This document shows positions 24,831-38,129 of a stretch of DNA of 64,000 nucleotides, piece by piece. The DNA lies in the NCBI GenBank assembly GCA_918026815.1, contig CAKJVC010000088.1:558001-622000 (forward strand), written 5' to 3'. How positions within the stretch are numbered: position 1 is the first letter of the stretch; every line of letters starts with the position of its first letter. The DNA is from Chalara sp. BL73. Its lineage: Eukaryota; Ascomycota; Leotiomycetes; Helotiales. The position numbers were made by a program, and so were the translations under genes. Under the pieces are notes generated by a model. That model made no database searches. It was not told the origin of the DNA and worked only from the letters and a program-made list of their open reading frames with translations.

Positions 24831-26376
24831 CATGTCCTCCAGGCATTCTGTCATACCGAATTTGGGCGAGCAAGCGTGGTGTGGACCTCCCCAGAAGGCT
24901 TGAAATCCTAAACCTTTCACGTGAGGTAAATTCTGACTTGACACAGCTTTTTTGGTGATAAGGGAGCTTTCCGTAGTAGAGAACACCCAGGAAGGCTGCA
25001 TCTAGTCAGATGGTTAGATGATACGGCCTTCTACCAAGACTTCCTTGAGATCGCGGCGGACAAGTCTCGATTCTTCTGGTAGGCCCAGCAAACTATACTC
25101 GGCGCGGAGTCATGGAGTAACTTCGTGGCTATTGAAGGTCAAAGGAGAAAGATTCCATATCTATGGGTGCGTATCTAAGCCTCACCTTTGTAGCTGCGAA
25201 CATAGCTGAGATATAGACGTAGGCATATATGGCTCTTGCGCAACTTATAAACTTATCTTAAGCTCAGAACCTATTCTTTCTTACATTGCTACTCACACTT
25301 GGCCCCTTACCCGACAATGTTAGAGATCTGACTCGAGCATCCTTGCCTATCACTTCGAGTCGGTAGGTTTGTCCAGGTTCATTAGCGCCACATTTGCTAA
25401 TATTCACGAGTTATGCGCGAGTGATTAATAAATTAGTGCCGGCTAAGCCTGAAGGGTGGTCTCCAAAACTAGCACTCAATATATCAGTACTCCTCGCCGC
25501 CTACGCAACGGTCTTCCTCATCCCGTTCGCGTCAGATACACCCTCGCTCGTGATTATCACCTCCCTTTCTAGATGTTTGATCCTCGTTCCTCCGATTTTG
25601 CCATACATTGCCCCTCAGAGTTGGGGGAGTGTTTATTCGTACTCCCATGATGCGTATTCGCAATATGCCACGCTCTTCAGGACGATTTCGACTGGGGCCG
25701 CCTTGCTGTATCTCAAATCCAGCTATCTCGGATTATTTTACAATACGCCAGGCAGCCACTATCACCATCGTACATTACTTCATCCCTTCAACGAAGAGCA
25801 TTGTTCCGCATTCAATCGTGGCTCAACAGCTATTAGTGGGCTCTTTGGTGCCATCGGAGAACATCCGGCTGTTGCAGCGGTTGGGTGGGACGTGATTCTC
25901 TCAGGATTCAGTCTTGGATTGTGGGCTCGTATTCGCGGGTTGGATGCCAGAAGGATACTTGAATCAAGTTTGGTGTTGCTCAAGCCTGCAGAGAAAGGGT
26001 TTGGGGATGCTGCATCATTAGTCATCGTTAATACCGAGCAAGCGGTTGAGAAGTAAGAATCTCCATCGTAGACCCCAACCTTAAACTAATATATTATAGA
26101 GCAATAAGTCCCGTAAAACGACGTGTCTGGCGACCTAAGAGAGAAGACATGGAGTCTTCCACACTCTCTAAACGCCGTGGCCAATCAAGCAAGAAAGCCG
26201 TTAAGGGAGATGAAGACTCACCGTACCAGCCAACGGAGAGCGATCGGTTTGAGGAGGGGGACGAGAGTGCAGAAGAGGATATGGAGTTGGCAGCTTTGGC
26301 TTGGGGACTTATTACCGCCACAGGCTTGGGCACAGGAAGTGCAGGTATCTATGGGGCGGAGGTTGCAGCGCGATAA
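24831..26376 (+). pseudogene. Degraded gene for a polytopic membrane protein
   Basis: The 3' part is well preserved. Exon 25411-26052 is followed by a 47-nt intron and exon 26100-26376. It encodes about four hydrophobic segments, an HYHHRT/HPFNEEHCSAFNRG loop and a charged tail ending in a final hydrophobic stretch. This part has no in-frame ATG. Upstream, the same protein continues as clearly coding sequence (DKGAFRSREHPGRLHLVRW, then FLEIAADKSRFFW, then LGAESWSNFVAIEGQRRKI). It is broken by TAG at 25080. It is also broken by TAA at 25259, unless a longer intron 25167-25267 is used. Before that, a plausible first exon from ATG 24831 runs into TGA codons at 24901, 24922 and 24934 and a frame change near 24950. 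The family is not recognised. A sequencing error at one site would not repair it. Confidence 0.55.
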
Positions 26377-27740
26377 GCTTTGTAATTGGCGATGTTGCGG
26401 ATATAAATTGCTAAATTATCTTTTCGGGCCTTAGCAAACTTAAATCGAGACATATAGTCTTTTGGGTTTCAGTGTGTCAGGGGTAGGATGCGACGACAAT
26501 ACCTTAAGTATTTCGGGAAATGATCGATGGTGCTTAGTTGACCCACTCATACTCACTGAGTATTTAAGCTCAGATGTTGCGAGTTATAGTAACAAAGTAC
26601 ACAAGAGAAACTGTATGAACAATGAAAAATGTCAACAATATTAAGGGGTTAAGCGAGCTCTCCAACTTGTCTTGGCGTTGAATAGGGAACTGCCTCATCC
26701 CCTTCCGCCTCCTCTAAAATTAGCGTTCAGAAAGCTAGAATCAATAATACTGTAGAAAGTATAACTTGGATAATACAACACATCAGAATCTTGTGTCCTG
26801 CTGTTTCCGCACGAAAAGAGACAGTACCAAAATCCAAAGAACATGCTAATACCTTGTCATCAACTACAGCTCCCATTCAACAAAGAATGCTTGCCTATAA
26901 AGATAACTGCCTTCTCTTTTGTTCTTCCTTACCAGCTAAATTATTTACTGATATACCAAGACCGGGAATTATAAACTACAAATATGTATACTCTAAGAAT
27001 GATGCGGATAGCACCTCTGACTCGACCACAAGTGCTGATCCCACCTGTTCCTGCTACATGGGTTTATGGCGTGCAAGCTCTATGATATAACTATAAAGTA
27101 GAGTAGTGGCCGAAAAGAAGGGGAAGGGGAGGGAAAGGCACGAGCCTCGTGATGAGACTTAGGTTCCAGCGAAGATAAAGGCGTGGTGCAATACAATGTT
27201 GCTTGTATTGAGCAATGAAGGCGCACATTACTTTATGTCGGCTTAATTTCTAGTGCATGAACTTAAGCTTATAGGAATGGGGTCCAAAAATCTGATTGGA
27301 AGCAAAGCCTAGAGCCCAGCTTAATAAGGCAGGTTGAAAGGTGCGCAAGTGTGGAAAGACAACATTGGGAGACGAAAGTAAAAACTAGGCATGACAGCAG
27401 GCAGATTCAGTGGAATAATAAGCACTTTTCTTTGAATTGATCTGTCCACCTCCCATACGTAAGGCAAACGCAATATGTAGCTCCACTATTTCCGCCTTAG
27501 CCATATGAACACTTGTCCCACCGGCTTTAAAAATCATGCAATCATAAGTTCATGTCTAGAATGCAAAGCAAGCCGTTTGGCAAGGTATCGTGATGCAAAT
27601 TCCTCCAACGCCTGGCTGCAATGATGCGAAAAGCCTCGCATGTCGGCGGTGAGGAAAATAACGTACCTCGAATACTGGTCAGTAGAGTATTCAGCGGAAA
27701 GATCATCTAGGAAGAAGTAATAAACTCACAGGAGAATGAT
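26377..27740. other. Intergenic, A+T-rich
   Basis: No coding exon is supported. The 99-residue frame at 26791-27090 has no motif. Nothing else is seen. Confidence 0.45.
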
Positions 27741-28075
27741 TTAGTCTTTCATTGAAGATATCACAGAGCTTCCTCGAGAGATGCGACGGTTATTCTGCCC
27801 GTGCTTTGCCTAGAAGGCATAGATTAGCCTGGATATCTTGACAATATATCCCAGCTGCATATCAGCAACATTGGTCACGAAGGAGGGATGTCTACCTCTT
27901 TGATCTCTTCTCTAGCCCACTTAGGCAGGGGGCGGTGGGATGACCCTGGGGTAGGGGGTTTGCGGGCTATTCGTTGGATAGAAGACTCACGCACACTTTG
28001 TCTTCTCTTGTCTTTTGTTTTGATGACGGGATCTCGAAGAGACCGCTGAGCAGGCTGGGCCATCGCTTTGAACAT
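27741..28075 (-). CDS. Hypothetical small basic protein
   Basis: Two exons, 27896-28075 and 27741-27809, joined by an 86-nt intron with a GGCTAATC branch and CTTCTAG acceptor, give 82 residues. It is very basic (pI clearly high), with the segments IQRIARKPP and LPKWAREEIKEAKHGQ. No family is recognised. It starts only 105 nt after the stop of the SNF2 gene on the same strand, so it could also be an unspliced 3' relic or a longer gene with further exons downstream. Confidence 0.3.
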
Positions 28076-28180
28076 GGCGCTCTAATTGATGCTAATTAGC
28101 AAAATTTCTCCTACCAAAACCGAAAGCCGAAATCATGCGCCGAGGGATAAAAAGCGGCGAATCCTTGTCGCTTGACGGGA

Positions 28181-31100
28181 TTAGGGACTATTAGGAACAG
28201 CACTTGTATTCCTAACTTCAGGAGGGCTTGGCGTAGGCTCCTGATATTCCTGTATCTGGTGATATGTTTGCTCTTGGTTCGTCCTAGCAATGGTCATACT
28301 GCCTTTTAGACCATGACTAGGTACAGCAGTACCGCCCGAATCGCTTGAAACTGGGCTGGCTAAGCTTGAGACCCACTCAGTCCTCACTAAAAGGAAGGGA
28401 GAACTGATCTGTTGATCTCCATAGTGTTCCCCGAATCCGACAGCAACGTTATCAAAAGAGGATTCAGAAGAGGTTTGCAGGCACCTCGAATTGTTTGTAC
28501 TTGCATGACGTACATTTTCGACAGAGCCTGATTCACCACTCATTAAGAATGAAGACTTCAGTAGTGATGTGGGCTGCTTTGGAGTAGTTGGATGGCGATT
28601 GATGTCCTGACCATCAACATTTAGAACTGGGCTAAGTCGTGCAGTATCGTCCCCTCGAGTTGGAGGGCTGGCATTGGCCGATGATAAAACAGCTGAACTC
28701 GGTATCCCCGCCTTGGGACCATCTTTTGCACCATCTTTCACCACAAGGTTATCATCTATCAGAGACGTAGATGCTGTTGTGTTATTTTTCCGAGCCCTTG
28801 CCTCACCACCAGCTGGGGCTGGTGTTTGAGTCGAAAGAAAAAACTCCGAGGCATCTTGAGGATAGTTAAGGTGAACTCGATTTGCGGCCAAGGTTTCATT
28901 TTCGGAAGGTACTGGACCTGAAACTTTATCTGCAGGTTGAGGCTCTGGTTTATCCTTTAACCGATCATTTACCAACGATGGCTCCGTTGATGGCCGCTGT
29001 GATGTAACGTGAGGCTCCTTGCTAATGATTTGTCGTGCCAATTTGTCGAGATCTAAGCTTCCTCGGGTCACCTCCTTATTCTTGTCAAGATTTATCTGGA
29101 GAAATTCAGCCATAGAGCTGGCAGCAGATTCGACTGCCGGCTTAAAAATCTCAAGATTTCCAATCCTCATAATTAGAGCCCTATGATACTTATGTTAGCA
29201 AGTACTATAAGCTCGATCATTGTTCTGATTTTAATTTCCAAACCACAGCTCGACTTTAGAGCCTTGATGGTCGGGGTTTTCGATTTATATTACGCTTACC
29301 TCATGATCCTATGACTTAACTTGTTTGCAGATTCATGATTGGTGGTCTTCTCCAATGCAGCTAGAATTGACTGTCTGAATTTAGGATGGATCCCAAGTCT
29401 TTCGGCCGATTTGTTAATGCTTCGAGGACTAGAACTTTGAGGATGCGAATTTGTTGGTGTCTGGGAAGCTCGTGCAGGCGATCCATTTTCTCGTGGAGCA
29501 GCTTCTAGAGCAGCCTTGCCCTTGTCAACAATCATGCGGTATTGAGCCTATAGAGTTAGTAGGCCTGGAGGCTATGTCCATGTAAAGGGAAACATTATGA
29601 ACCCTGCACTACCCCGAAGTTTCACTCACCTCGGAACCGACCCGAAGATCATTAACACTGCCTTGAGGCCCTTGTCTACCGTTTGTCGCACTCGGTAGAC
29701 CAACCGCAGAAGGTCCAATGACACCTGATCTGATGCCTTGTGGCATTGCTCCATATTGCATTCCGGGCGAGCCATATCCTTGAACAAGGTGACGCTGATT
29801 TGCCGCCATTGGAGGAGGAGGATATAAAGCGCGAGTACGGTTTTGAAGCAAAGCTCTGTACGCGACTGGATCTGATCTCTTTAGTCTTTCATCTTCAATA
29901 TCCTGTTTGACCTCTTTCAGTTCTTCTGGCGTTAGTTTCGCCTCGTCTTCTTTTTCGAATGTATCGGATTGAACAATGGATCGAATCGTTGCTGACGTCT
30001 CCTGCGACTCTAGAATTTTGTCGAGCACATCAGGGTCCATATTCTTGAATTCTGAGAGATCCTGCTGCTCGACCCGTCTCGGCTCGAAGAGGTACTCACT
30101 GAATCCTCTAGTAGCTCTAGCGATAGGATTCTTCTTGTCGACAACTCTGGAGGCCAGCTGCTCTTTGAATACGGCTTTGTTATGAACGAAAGTCTCAAAA
30201 GTACCTCCGGCAATAAGTCGATAAACATAAACTGGTTTGTCCTGACCAAGTCGATAGGCTCTACCGACAGCTTGTTCCTCTTGGATGGGATTGAACTTGA
30301 AGTCGAAAATGACAACACGGTTAGCGCCTGGAAGATTCAGGCCAAGGCCGCCGGCATTCGTTGAAATTAAATATACCTCATGGTCATTAATGTTGAAGTC
30401 TTTTGCACGCATTTGACGCTTACTCATAGCGGACTTTCCATCTAACCGGGAATATTTCCGATCCTGGGCTTTACACAGAGTTTCTAAGAAGTTCAGGGTT
30501 TGGAGTTGCTGTGAGAAAACCAACACTTTTTCACCGACAGCTTTTGATGCGTCGAGAATTTGGAAAAGTATTTTGGCTTTGTTCGATAGATCAATAGCAT
30601 CCAGATTTAGAGATTCGTCATTTAAAAGCGGAGAAATCGACGTGTAAAGCTCAGAAGAGACTCCGACTCCCCAGTCTAAGTCATCTTTCCCACTGTCATC
30701 CATCTCAGAGACTTTCTCATTGGAAACTTTGCGAGATCCTCGTTTGAGTTCTTCTAGTTTTGTGTTGAAACAACTAGGGTGATTGCAAAGAAGGGAGAGA
30801 AAAGCGAGCCAGGTCCAAATTGTTGACTGCGCAACTCTCCCATCCTTGGTCGTCGCATGATTGGTCTTAGACATCTGCTGCACGTAAAGAGAATAAGCCT
30901 TACGCTGTAATTCGGTGAGAGGCACTGTAATCACAAACTCCTGCTTAGGTGGCAGATCTTTGCTAAGTACAGACATGCCAGCCCGATGCACTTTGGGAGC
31001 AACGTCTTCCTTTAAGACTTCGAGCATCTTCATAGCCTTTCTCCGGGCAGCATGTCCGCTGTCGGTGTAAAGGCCGGTCTGAATAGGCTCAACATATTTT

Positions 31101-34100
31101 TGGCGGAATTCTCTTACTGGACCAAGATAGTTCGGGGCCACCCAATTAATCATTGTGTGATACTCTTCGACATTATTGGCTAATGGGGACCCTGTCAAAG
31201 CGATGCGACTCTTCGATCTGAATTGTTGTGCTGCTAGGGTGACCTGAGCAGCTGCATTTTTCATCTTATGGGCTTCATCGGCAATGATTATATTAGGACC
31301 GTTTAGGAGATGCTCCTTAGCCTGTTCATGGTCAGTCTGAGAGAGAGCTGGCAATTCCTTCTTCTCAGTGCGTCGATTATGGATAAAACTCTTGAACATC
31401 TCATATCCAAGAATCAGAACTCCGCCAGAGTGGTACCAGTCGCTGATGATGGGTAATCTTTCTCTTTTCTTGACGGTAGAATCCACCTTTCGGAAATCTC
31501 CAAGTACGCCCTGTGGCACCCAAAGGAGCAGCTCGTCTAACCAGTTATCGATGAGCCCTGGGGGGCAGAGCACTAACGTTTTTGACACTCGGAGTCTTTC
31601 GGGAATTTGCTTGAAAATCGTGTCGTTCATTGATCGGGATGCCTCCGCTATAGCAACCAGGAGCGTGATGCTACAATTGTTAATACCATATAAAATGCCA
31701 AGGAGTTCTACTTACACCTGCATAGTTTTCCCAAGACCCATGGTGTGAGCAAGCAGGCAACCTTGCCCCTGCTCGCCAGAGATTATTTGGTTCCACATAA
31801 ATCGAACACCGTCAATTTGATGTGGTTTGATTCGCCGTCCAATTTGTTCATTTATATGTATGATCTCTTCGTCATCGAGCTTGGATTCATTTATGATGAT
31901 GCTATCGTGCTGAGAAAAAGATTGGCCAGAGTTTGCAATTTTGCTACGCAGCTCTTGGCGACGCAGTTCCTGGTCGGCGAGACGTTGGCGGTCACGCTCT
32001 CTCATATCGCGAGCTTCGACATTTTCAATCAGCTTCTTCCTCTTTTTAGAGGGGGAAGGCTCTTCCAAATTTACGTCTTCGTCGCTTGTTGTACTAAGAT
32101 ACGATTAGTAGCTTGATGAAGCAAATAGATATCACTATAACTTACTTCATTGCACGGACACGTTTGATAGCAGACCGAGGCTCATCATCATCTTCTTCTT
32201 CTTCAACTTCTGATTTGTGCGGCGCTCTAGGGGTTGTAGGTGCAAACATCGAAGTGTCAAAATATCTCTCAAAATTGCTGCAAAGCTGAAAGAAGCCATG
32301 GAATTGTGCTTTGTGAGCATCTTCTACAAGTTCATAGGCATTCTTTTTGTAGTTTGCCTTGATGAATTTACAATGATAGAATATCCAGAAAAGTTTGAGA
32401 TATTCTGCCAAAGTATCGAAAGTGTCTATGTCCATACCTTTAACAGCGGTCCTTCCAGTAAGGTAAGCCTAGAAAGTTGGTCAGGTAGGGAAATTAATCT
32501 ATATATAGCCATCAAAATACCTTATTTACTTCGTATATACCTGACCACACATCATCCTCAAAAAGATCCGAAATAAACGAGATGATTTTCTTTCTCTGCC
32601 TAGGATTCATTCTCTGAATCACGGCAATCAATAATCGCGCCCTGTCCCCAATCTCAGTCCATCTTGGGTAATCGTATTTTGCGATGGCTCCAGGATCGCT
32701 ATAAGGCGGAAGATTGTCTTCATCCGGGGTAGGATTCTCTTCCCCACTGGATATTATGATAGGGTCGTTGCTCGCTCTGGAGTTGCTTTTGATTTTCAGC
32801 GTGATCTTCTTGTTCTGCGTAATTGAGTCATCAGAGGCGGTCATTGTTAAGTCAACCATCGGTGTTGGTCCTGAACGCTTCTCCGAGGTACTACCAGGGT
32901 GTTCGGATGGCCGGGGCTTTCGCTTTGGAGAGGAAATGTAAGTGTTGTCCTTTGATAGCGAGCCAACAGAAGATGATTGGTCTCGTAGCGCATTGAGGTC
33001 ACGGCCTGGACTACTCAACACATCAGGCATCAACCCAGCCATAGTAGATCTATCGGTCTTTGCTGCAAATGCCCCCTTAGGTGTACCATGCATGCTTCCA
33101 TCCGAGTCGGTCATGTAGCCTCCCTCCACTGAATCGGCATCTGCTGCCTCATCCTCGCTGTCTGCAAGATTGAGTTCGATCTCATCAGCTGTGCCAATAT
33201 TTTCATCTACAATGAAGTCGCCTAGCTCTCCATCCGAACTTGACACTTCTGTATCGCTAGCAATAGTCTCTCCTTCTTCAGCATTGTCGTTGCTTGCAAT
33301 GGATTTCTTAGGTGGCAATGGCTTGGAAAGATTCTTTTCGGGAGCAGCCTTACTTCGGATGACAGACAGTTCCCACCCCAGGTTCTCCCGGTCATAAATA
33401 CTTGTCTCCATGATTTGTGATTGTTTTCGCACCTGATGATGACTTGTCCAAATTTCGCTAGCAATCTCATTGCGGAGTTTAGGAATACGGTTATGATTTA
33501 GATGGTCCAATTGCTTTTGGATAAAGTCAATCCTAAGCTTCCGTGAAAATCCATTCCGGTGCTTCTTCCATATACGATATGCCTTGCGTAGCTTTTTAGG
33601 TAGCTTTTCTTTCCGCCACTTATTGACAATTTCTTCAATACTCTCATCGATAGCCTTGTTGATCTCATTAAAGTTCAAAAGTGGTTTCTTCATGGGCCTC
33701 TCAGGCTTTTCTAGTGTCCCGCGTTCTTCCTCGATTTCCCTCCACGTATCTAAATCATATTCGTTCTCCTCATCCGATTCCCCATACAGAGGAAGGACTT
33801 CGTCGCCGCCCGGGATATGACGATATTTCTCCAAGCGATCAGGATCATAGTCGTCACCATATGAACGAGAGAGGTCAGAGAAGCCGACGGCAAATGATAC
33901 TTCGTTTTTTTCACCATTGTTTTGCTGTTGTACAGCCTCAGGATCGATTTCTGGCCAAGCGGCAAGTGATTCTCGTTGAGCAGCTATAGTACCATCTTCA
34001 TCCAAGTAGAACAGAGTGAAGGACGGATTGTGAAACTTGGGAGCGAGCTCAACTGGGTAAGGGCGGATAGCAGAAAACATCTTTTCGCTTCTCAAAACTG

Positions 34101-35463
34101 TTTGCCGCTCTGCTCTCAGGAAATATTTCATCGCCCGGTGCACGTATAAACGTCTACCGCTTGAGATATCTTCTGGATTCTGAAAAAAATCTCTCTCAAT
34201 CTCAATCGATGGCAATATCTGTCCAGTTTCTACTCTAGAATAGAATATGTTGTCTATCGGCATCTTTTTCTTGCCTAAGTAACCATTTGACAGCCTTTCG
34301 CATGATATGTTCGCCTTCTTTTCAAGGATGTCTTCTGTTGTCTCCGAATTTTGGTCAGAGGCATTAACCAAAGGCTCTCGATTAGTATTTGAACTCCAGA
34401 GCAAATTTGTGTAATCATAAGGCTCCTCTAGATCAACAGGATATTGGAGTATAGGGACGACTCTCTTTCTGCCATCATCTCCAGTAAATGGGACCCCTGG
34501 CTCGATATTGTGTGGATCATTCTCAATAACATGGTCGGCGTTAGTAGGTATCTCTCGATTTCTGCTTGGATCAATGGTAGAAGAGACAAGTGTAGGCGCA
34601 ATGCGCTTGCGTTTCTTTCCACTGTCTTCTGAAACAAGACCTGCCTCTCGCTCAGTGGGAAATCCATCTTGCTGTTGTATGACACCTGCTTCAAGAGTTC
34701 CATCATCTTGATGGAAAATTGGATCTTCTTCTTCAGCGATTACAAGACTATTGTTGCCTAGAACATCCAATTTTCGTCGTTTGCTCTCAGTTGCGTTAGT
34801 GAAAATGAAATCGAGGCTTTCCGCTCGGTTCCCTGCAGGAGGAGAGGCGGATATATCTTGGCCATGGAATAAACTCGGCTGCTGAATTATCGAGGGACGC
34901 CTTTCAGGTGCGGAATAAGCTTGGGTACCATCAGTAAATCGCAGATTTGCGAAGATTGGAGCCTGCTGTGTCTGTTGCAAGCCATATGATGCTCCATGAT
35001 ATGCTGATTGTTGAACACTGGGGCTATGGCTAGAAGATTGAGTTCTAAGGCGATGTAATTGATAAGTTGGGCTCCTTAGTCTAAGTCCCTCTATACCCCG
35101 TAGTATGAAGGATCTTTGCCCAAGCTTCTTGATCTGGAAATCGTTCCTCAACACACTGTCGTCTACATCTACTAAGAGAACGCTACCAGTAACCTCTTCT
35201 TCTCTGAGAAATGTCTCCAACAGTACCGGATCTGGTGTAGACTGGGTTTGGGTTGTAGGTTGCCATGTTCGATTCGAGGTACAGAATTCCTGCACTACCC
35301 TATCAACAGTCCATGACCAAGGATCCGCAGCATCTTCCTCCATGTTCACAATTATGTTCTCTTGAAGCAAGCATATAGGTTGGGAGTTTGGAGAATTTCC
35401 TGGAATGTGATTTAACCACTTCACAACGAGTCCACCCGCCGCCTCTGTATAGAAGTTAGCCAT
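28181..35463 (-). CDS. ATRX/Rad54-like SNF2 chromatin remodeller (SAD-6-like)
   Basis: Six exons (32521-35463, 32146-32468, 31716-32093, 29630-31670, 29300-29547, 28181-29180), all phases consistent, 2310 residues. Residues about 50-135 resemble a SAM-type helical domain (DPWSWTVDRVVQEF ... LLVDVDDSVL ... GIEGLRLR). A long acidic, disordered region follows to about 1150. The SNF2 ATPase has MGLGKTMQ (Walker A, near 1210), DEAH-KMKN (near 1346) and TGSPLANNVEEYHTMINW, and the helicase C-lobe has STNAGGLGLNLPGA and QAVGRAYRLGQ. The block GPVREFRQKYVEPIQTG is typical of ATRX. In Neurospora the ATRX-class protein SAD-6 acts in meiotic silencing; orthology here is inferred. The start may be a downstream Met (MEEDAADPW). 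The C-terminal 400 residues are Ser/Pro-rich. Confidence 0.85.
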
Positions 35464-36353
35464 AGAATAGGATCTGCCGGTCCGCTAAGGTGAAGTGATT
35501 TAAGTTGCAGACAAGCAACTTGCATATCTCAGCACATATAGGTGAATAGCAATAATGAAATAAGTATGATATCCAGGTAAAATAATAGATTAATGCCTGG
35601 TTGAAAAGTATTATAGAGAAATATGGAGTATAATAACTCACAAAGTGGAGGTTCTTACACAAAATTGTCTTACGACAATTGAGAACTGAAATAGGCACTC
35701 CGAAGTGAATAATTGCAAGTCTCAACTGCTTCTAGCTTTGGAAAGAGCGATTTAAAGGGTTTTTGAGTTCGTCTCCAGAGCGTCCAGTACATTGGATGAT
35801 GTTGGGCTTGCAAGATATACAAGAGAACGTGGGGCGGTTAACGAAAGGATAAGTTTGTGCTGGTATTGATGGGATCCATTAAAAATGAAGAGGTGATTAG
35901 AACGAAGTGGAAGTTGAGAATTTGATGTAGTTGCGAACAGAAGAGGAGTAGAGGGGGTGATACATGTTGGTGCGACGACGTGAATCGGGGTGAATCGAGG
36001 TTGGGCAAAGCTGAGTGAAACAGGTACACAAACTCATTTGGGGCAACAGCTCTTATCTTATCTTAGCGCCATTTTATCCTCTGATCAAATTAGATCTGGC
36101 TTGGCGATGATTAACTAATTATGTCAGCATTAAGGACATTTTGTGGGGGTTAGCGAGACTTGGCAGATTAGATAGTTCAAGCACAACTTATATGCTCCGA
36201 AACGGTCCATTGACATCTGAGTAAGTGGCTCACTCTTGAATGTAATTTCCAAGTACCACTCTTCCCCTACAAACTCAAAATATTGCGGTACTTACATATT
36301 GCAAAGTACAACAGCAGCTGGGATCACATTACCTTTGGTAAAAACTACCTGAA
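35464..36353. promoter_or_regulatory. Divergent promoter region (SNF2 gene / glutathione synthetase)
   Basis: This is 890 nt between divergent starts, mostly A+T-rich. No exon is seen. Confidence 0.45.
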
Positions 36354-38129
36354 ATGGCAGAAGACCATCCTTACCCTCCATCCCTGACAGCCGGGGAAAC
36401 AGACCACCTACTTTCCACTATCAAAGACTGGTCTATCGCAAACGGCCTAGCTGTAAGGCCACCTCCAAACGTGGTGGCAGCAGAAGCAGATCCCCATAGT
36501 GTTCTGGCTACGACTGCTCCAGTCACGTTATTCCCAAGTCCTTTTCCACGAGTCTGCTTCGAACAAGCCAAATCGATCCAGAGAGCCTACAATGAATTAT
36601 ATGCATCTATAGCGCAAGATGAGATATTTTTAAAAAATATTGTCTCTGAGTAAGATCTTTCTTTTCCTTCAATCTCATGATATTTTCTCTCTAAAGTTTG
36701 CTGAAAATGACGCAATTCTTTATTCTCAGCAAAAGTGGATAGACCACAATGCAAGCGAAAGACGGTAAGACTGACAGAGTCCAGAATACTTGAAGTAGAT
36801 GAGTTTATAGCCGAACTATGGCAAGTTCATTTGAAAGTAAAGGAAGAAGGATATGTTCAGGTACGTGGATAGAGTGAATGTTACGTGCAGAGGACTAACT
36901 CTGACCAGCATCTCTCTCTGGGACTTTTCAGATCTGATTATATGGTTCATCTCGGTGGTGCTGCCGTCACTCCAGTAATCAAACAAGTAGAGTTTAATAC
37001 TATTGCCTCGTCATTTGGCGGATTGTCCTCTCAAACATCTGCTTTACACAAGTTGGTCTCTTCCCATATGAGTTTCAACACTCAAGAACTAATTGAGAAT
37101 AGATATTTATCCACAACTGCTTACCAATTACTTGGAGATCCCATAGCTGCCAAGAGTTTTAATCTTCCACCAAACTCTAGCACGGATAGCCTTGCAGAAG
37201 GACTTCGTGCTGCCTTTGATGCATACTCAAAATCTTCCAGTAGCCATGATTCCTGCATCATCTTCCTGGTACAAAACCCGGAGAGAAATATTTTCGACCA
37301 GCGCCGACTAGAATATGCTCTGCAACAACAAGACTCGCCCATTCCAACATTCCGAGTACCATTTGGAGAGATTCTGTTACAAACCTCAATAGCAGATTCT
37401 CCCAGACGCGAACTCCTCTATCACCTCCCAAGCAACCCCTCAAAGACCTTCGAAGTTGCCGTGGTCTATTTTCGAGCGGGTTACGGACCATCAGATTACC
37501 CAGACGAAAAGGCGTGGAAGGCACGTCTCCAAATCGAACGCTCAAACGCAATTAAATGCCCCTCAATTCTCACCCAGCTCGCGGGCGCCAAGAAAGTCCA
37601 GCAAGTCCTAGCCACCCCCAAGGCGTCATTATCGGATCCATCAATCATCACCCGCTTCCTTCCCAAGCCGGGTGCGGAAATCGACAGACTAGAGGAGACG
37701 TTTACAAACATATTCCCGCTCGATGAAACGCCCGCTGGTCTATCAGCCCGCAAACTCGCCACGGACCCTAATTCCTGCCAAAATTACGTCCTTAAACCGC
37801 AGCGTGAGGGTGGTGGAAATAACATTTATCGCTCTGCAATTCCACCTTTCCTGTCCTCCCTTCCGGAAACTCACTGGAAATCATACATCCTCATGGAGAT
37901 CATTACTCCACCGCCCATCCAAAACATTATTCTCCGCAACGGTGCCATCGAGAAAGGAGGTGTAATCTGCGAACTAGGCGTTTATGGCACGTGTCTGTGG
38001 AACTCAGACACGAAAAAAGTTTTGCACAATGAGGAAGCTGGGTATTTGCTAAGGACAAAGGGGGATAAGAGCGAAGAAGGTGGTGTTGCGGCCGGATTCG
38101 GGAGCATGGATAGTTGTAATTTAGTGTAG
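36354..38129 (+). CDS. GSH2: Glutathione synthetase (eukaryotic type)
   Basis: Three exons, 36354-36649, 36785-36860 and 36909-38129, 530 residues. It joins gamma-glutamylcysteine and glycine with ATP, the second step of glutathione synthesis, in the cytosol. Diagnostic blocks: LGLFRSDYMVH and KQVEFNTIASSFGGLS (substrate side), FRAGYGPSDYP, and the ATP-grasp glycine-rich loop VLKPQREGGGNNIY. The C-terminus VAAGFGSMDSCNLV matches the family end that closes over the substrate. The first intron must run to 36784 (CTGAC branch then CCAG). An earlier CAG at 36729 would give a stop, while this choice yields NIVSE-ILEVDEFIAELW, matching the family. The neighbouring genes are unrelated. Confidence 0.93.
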
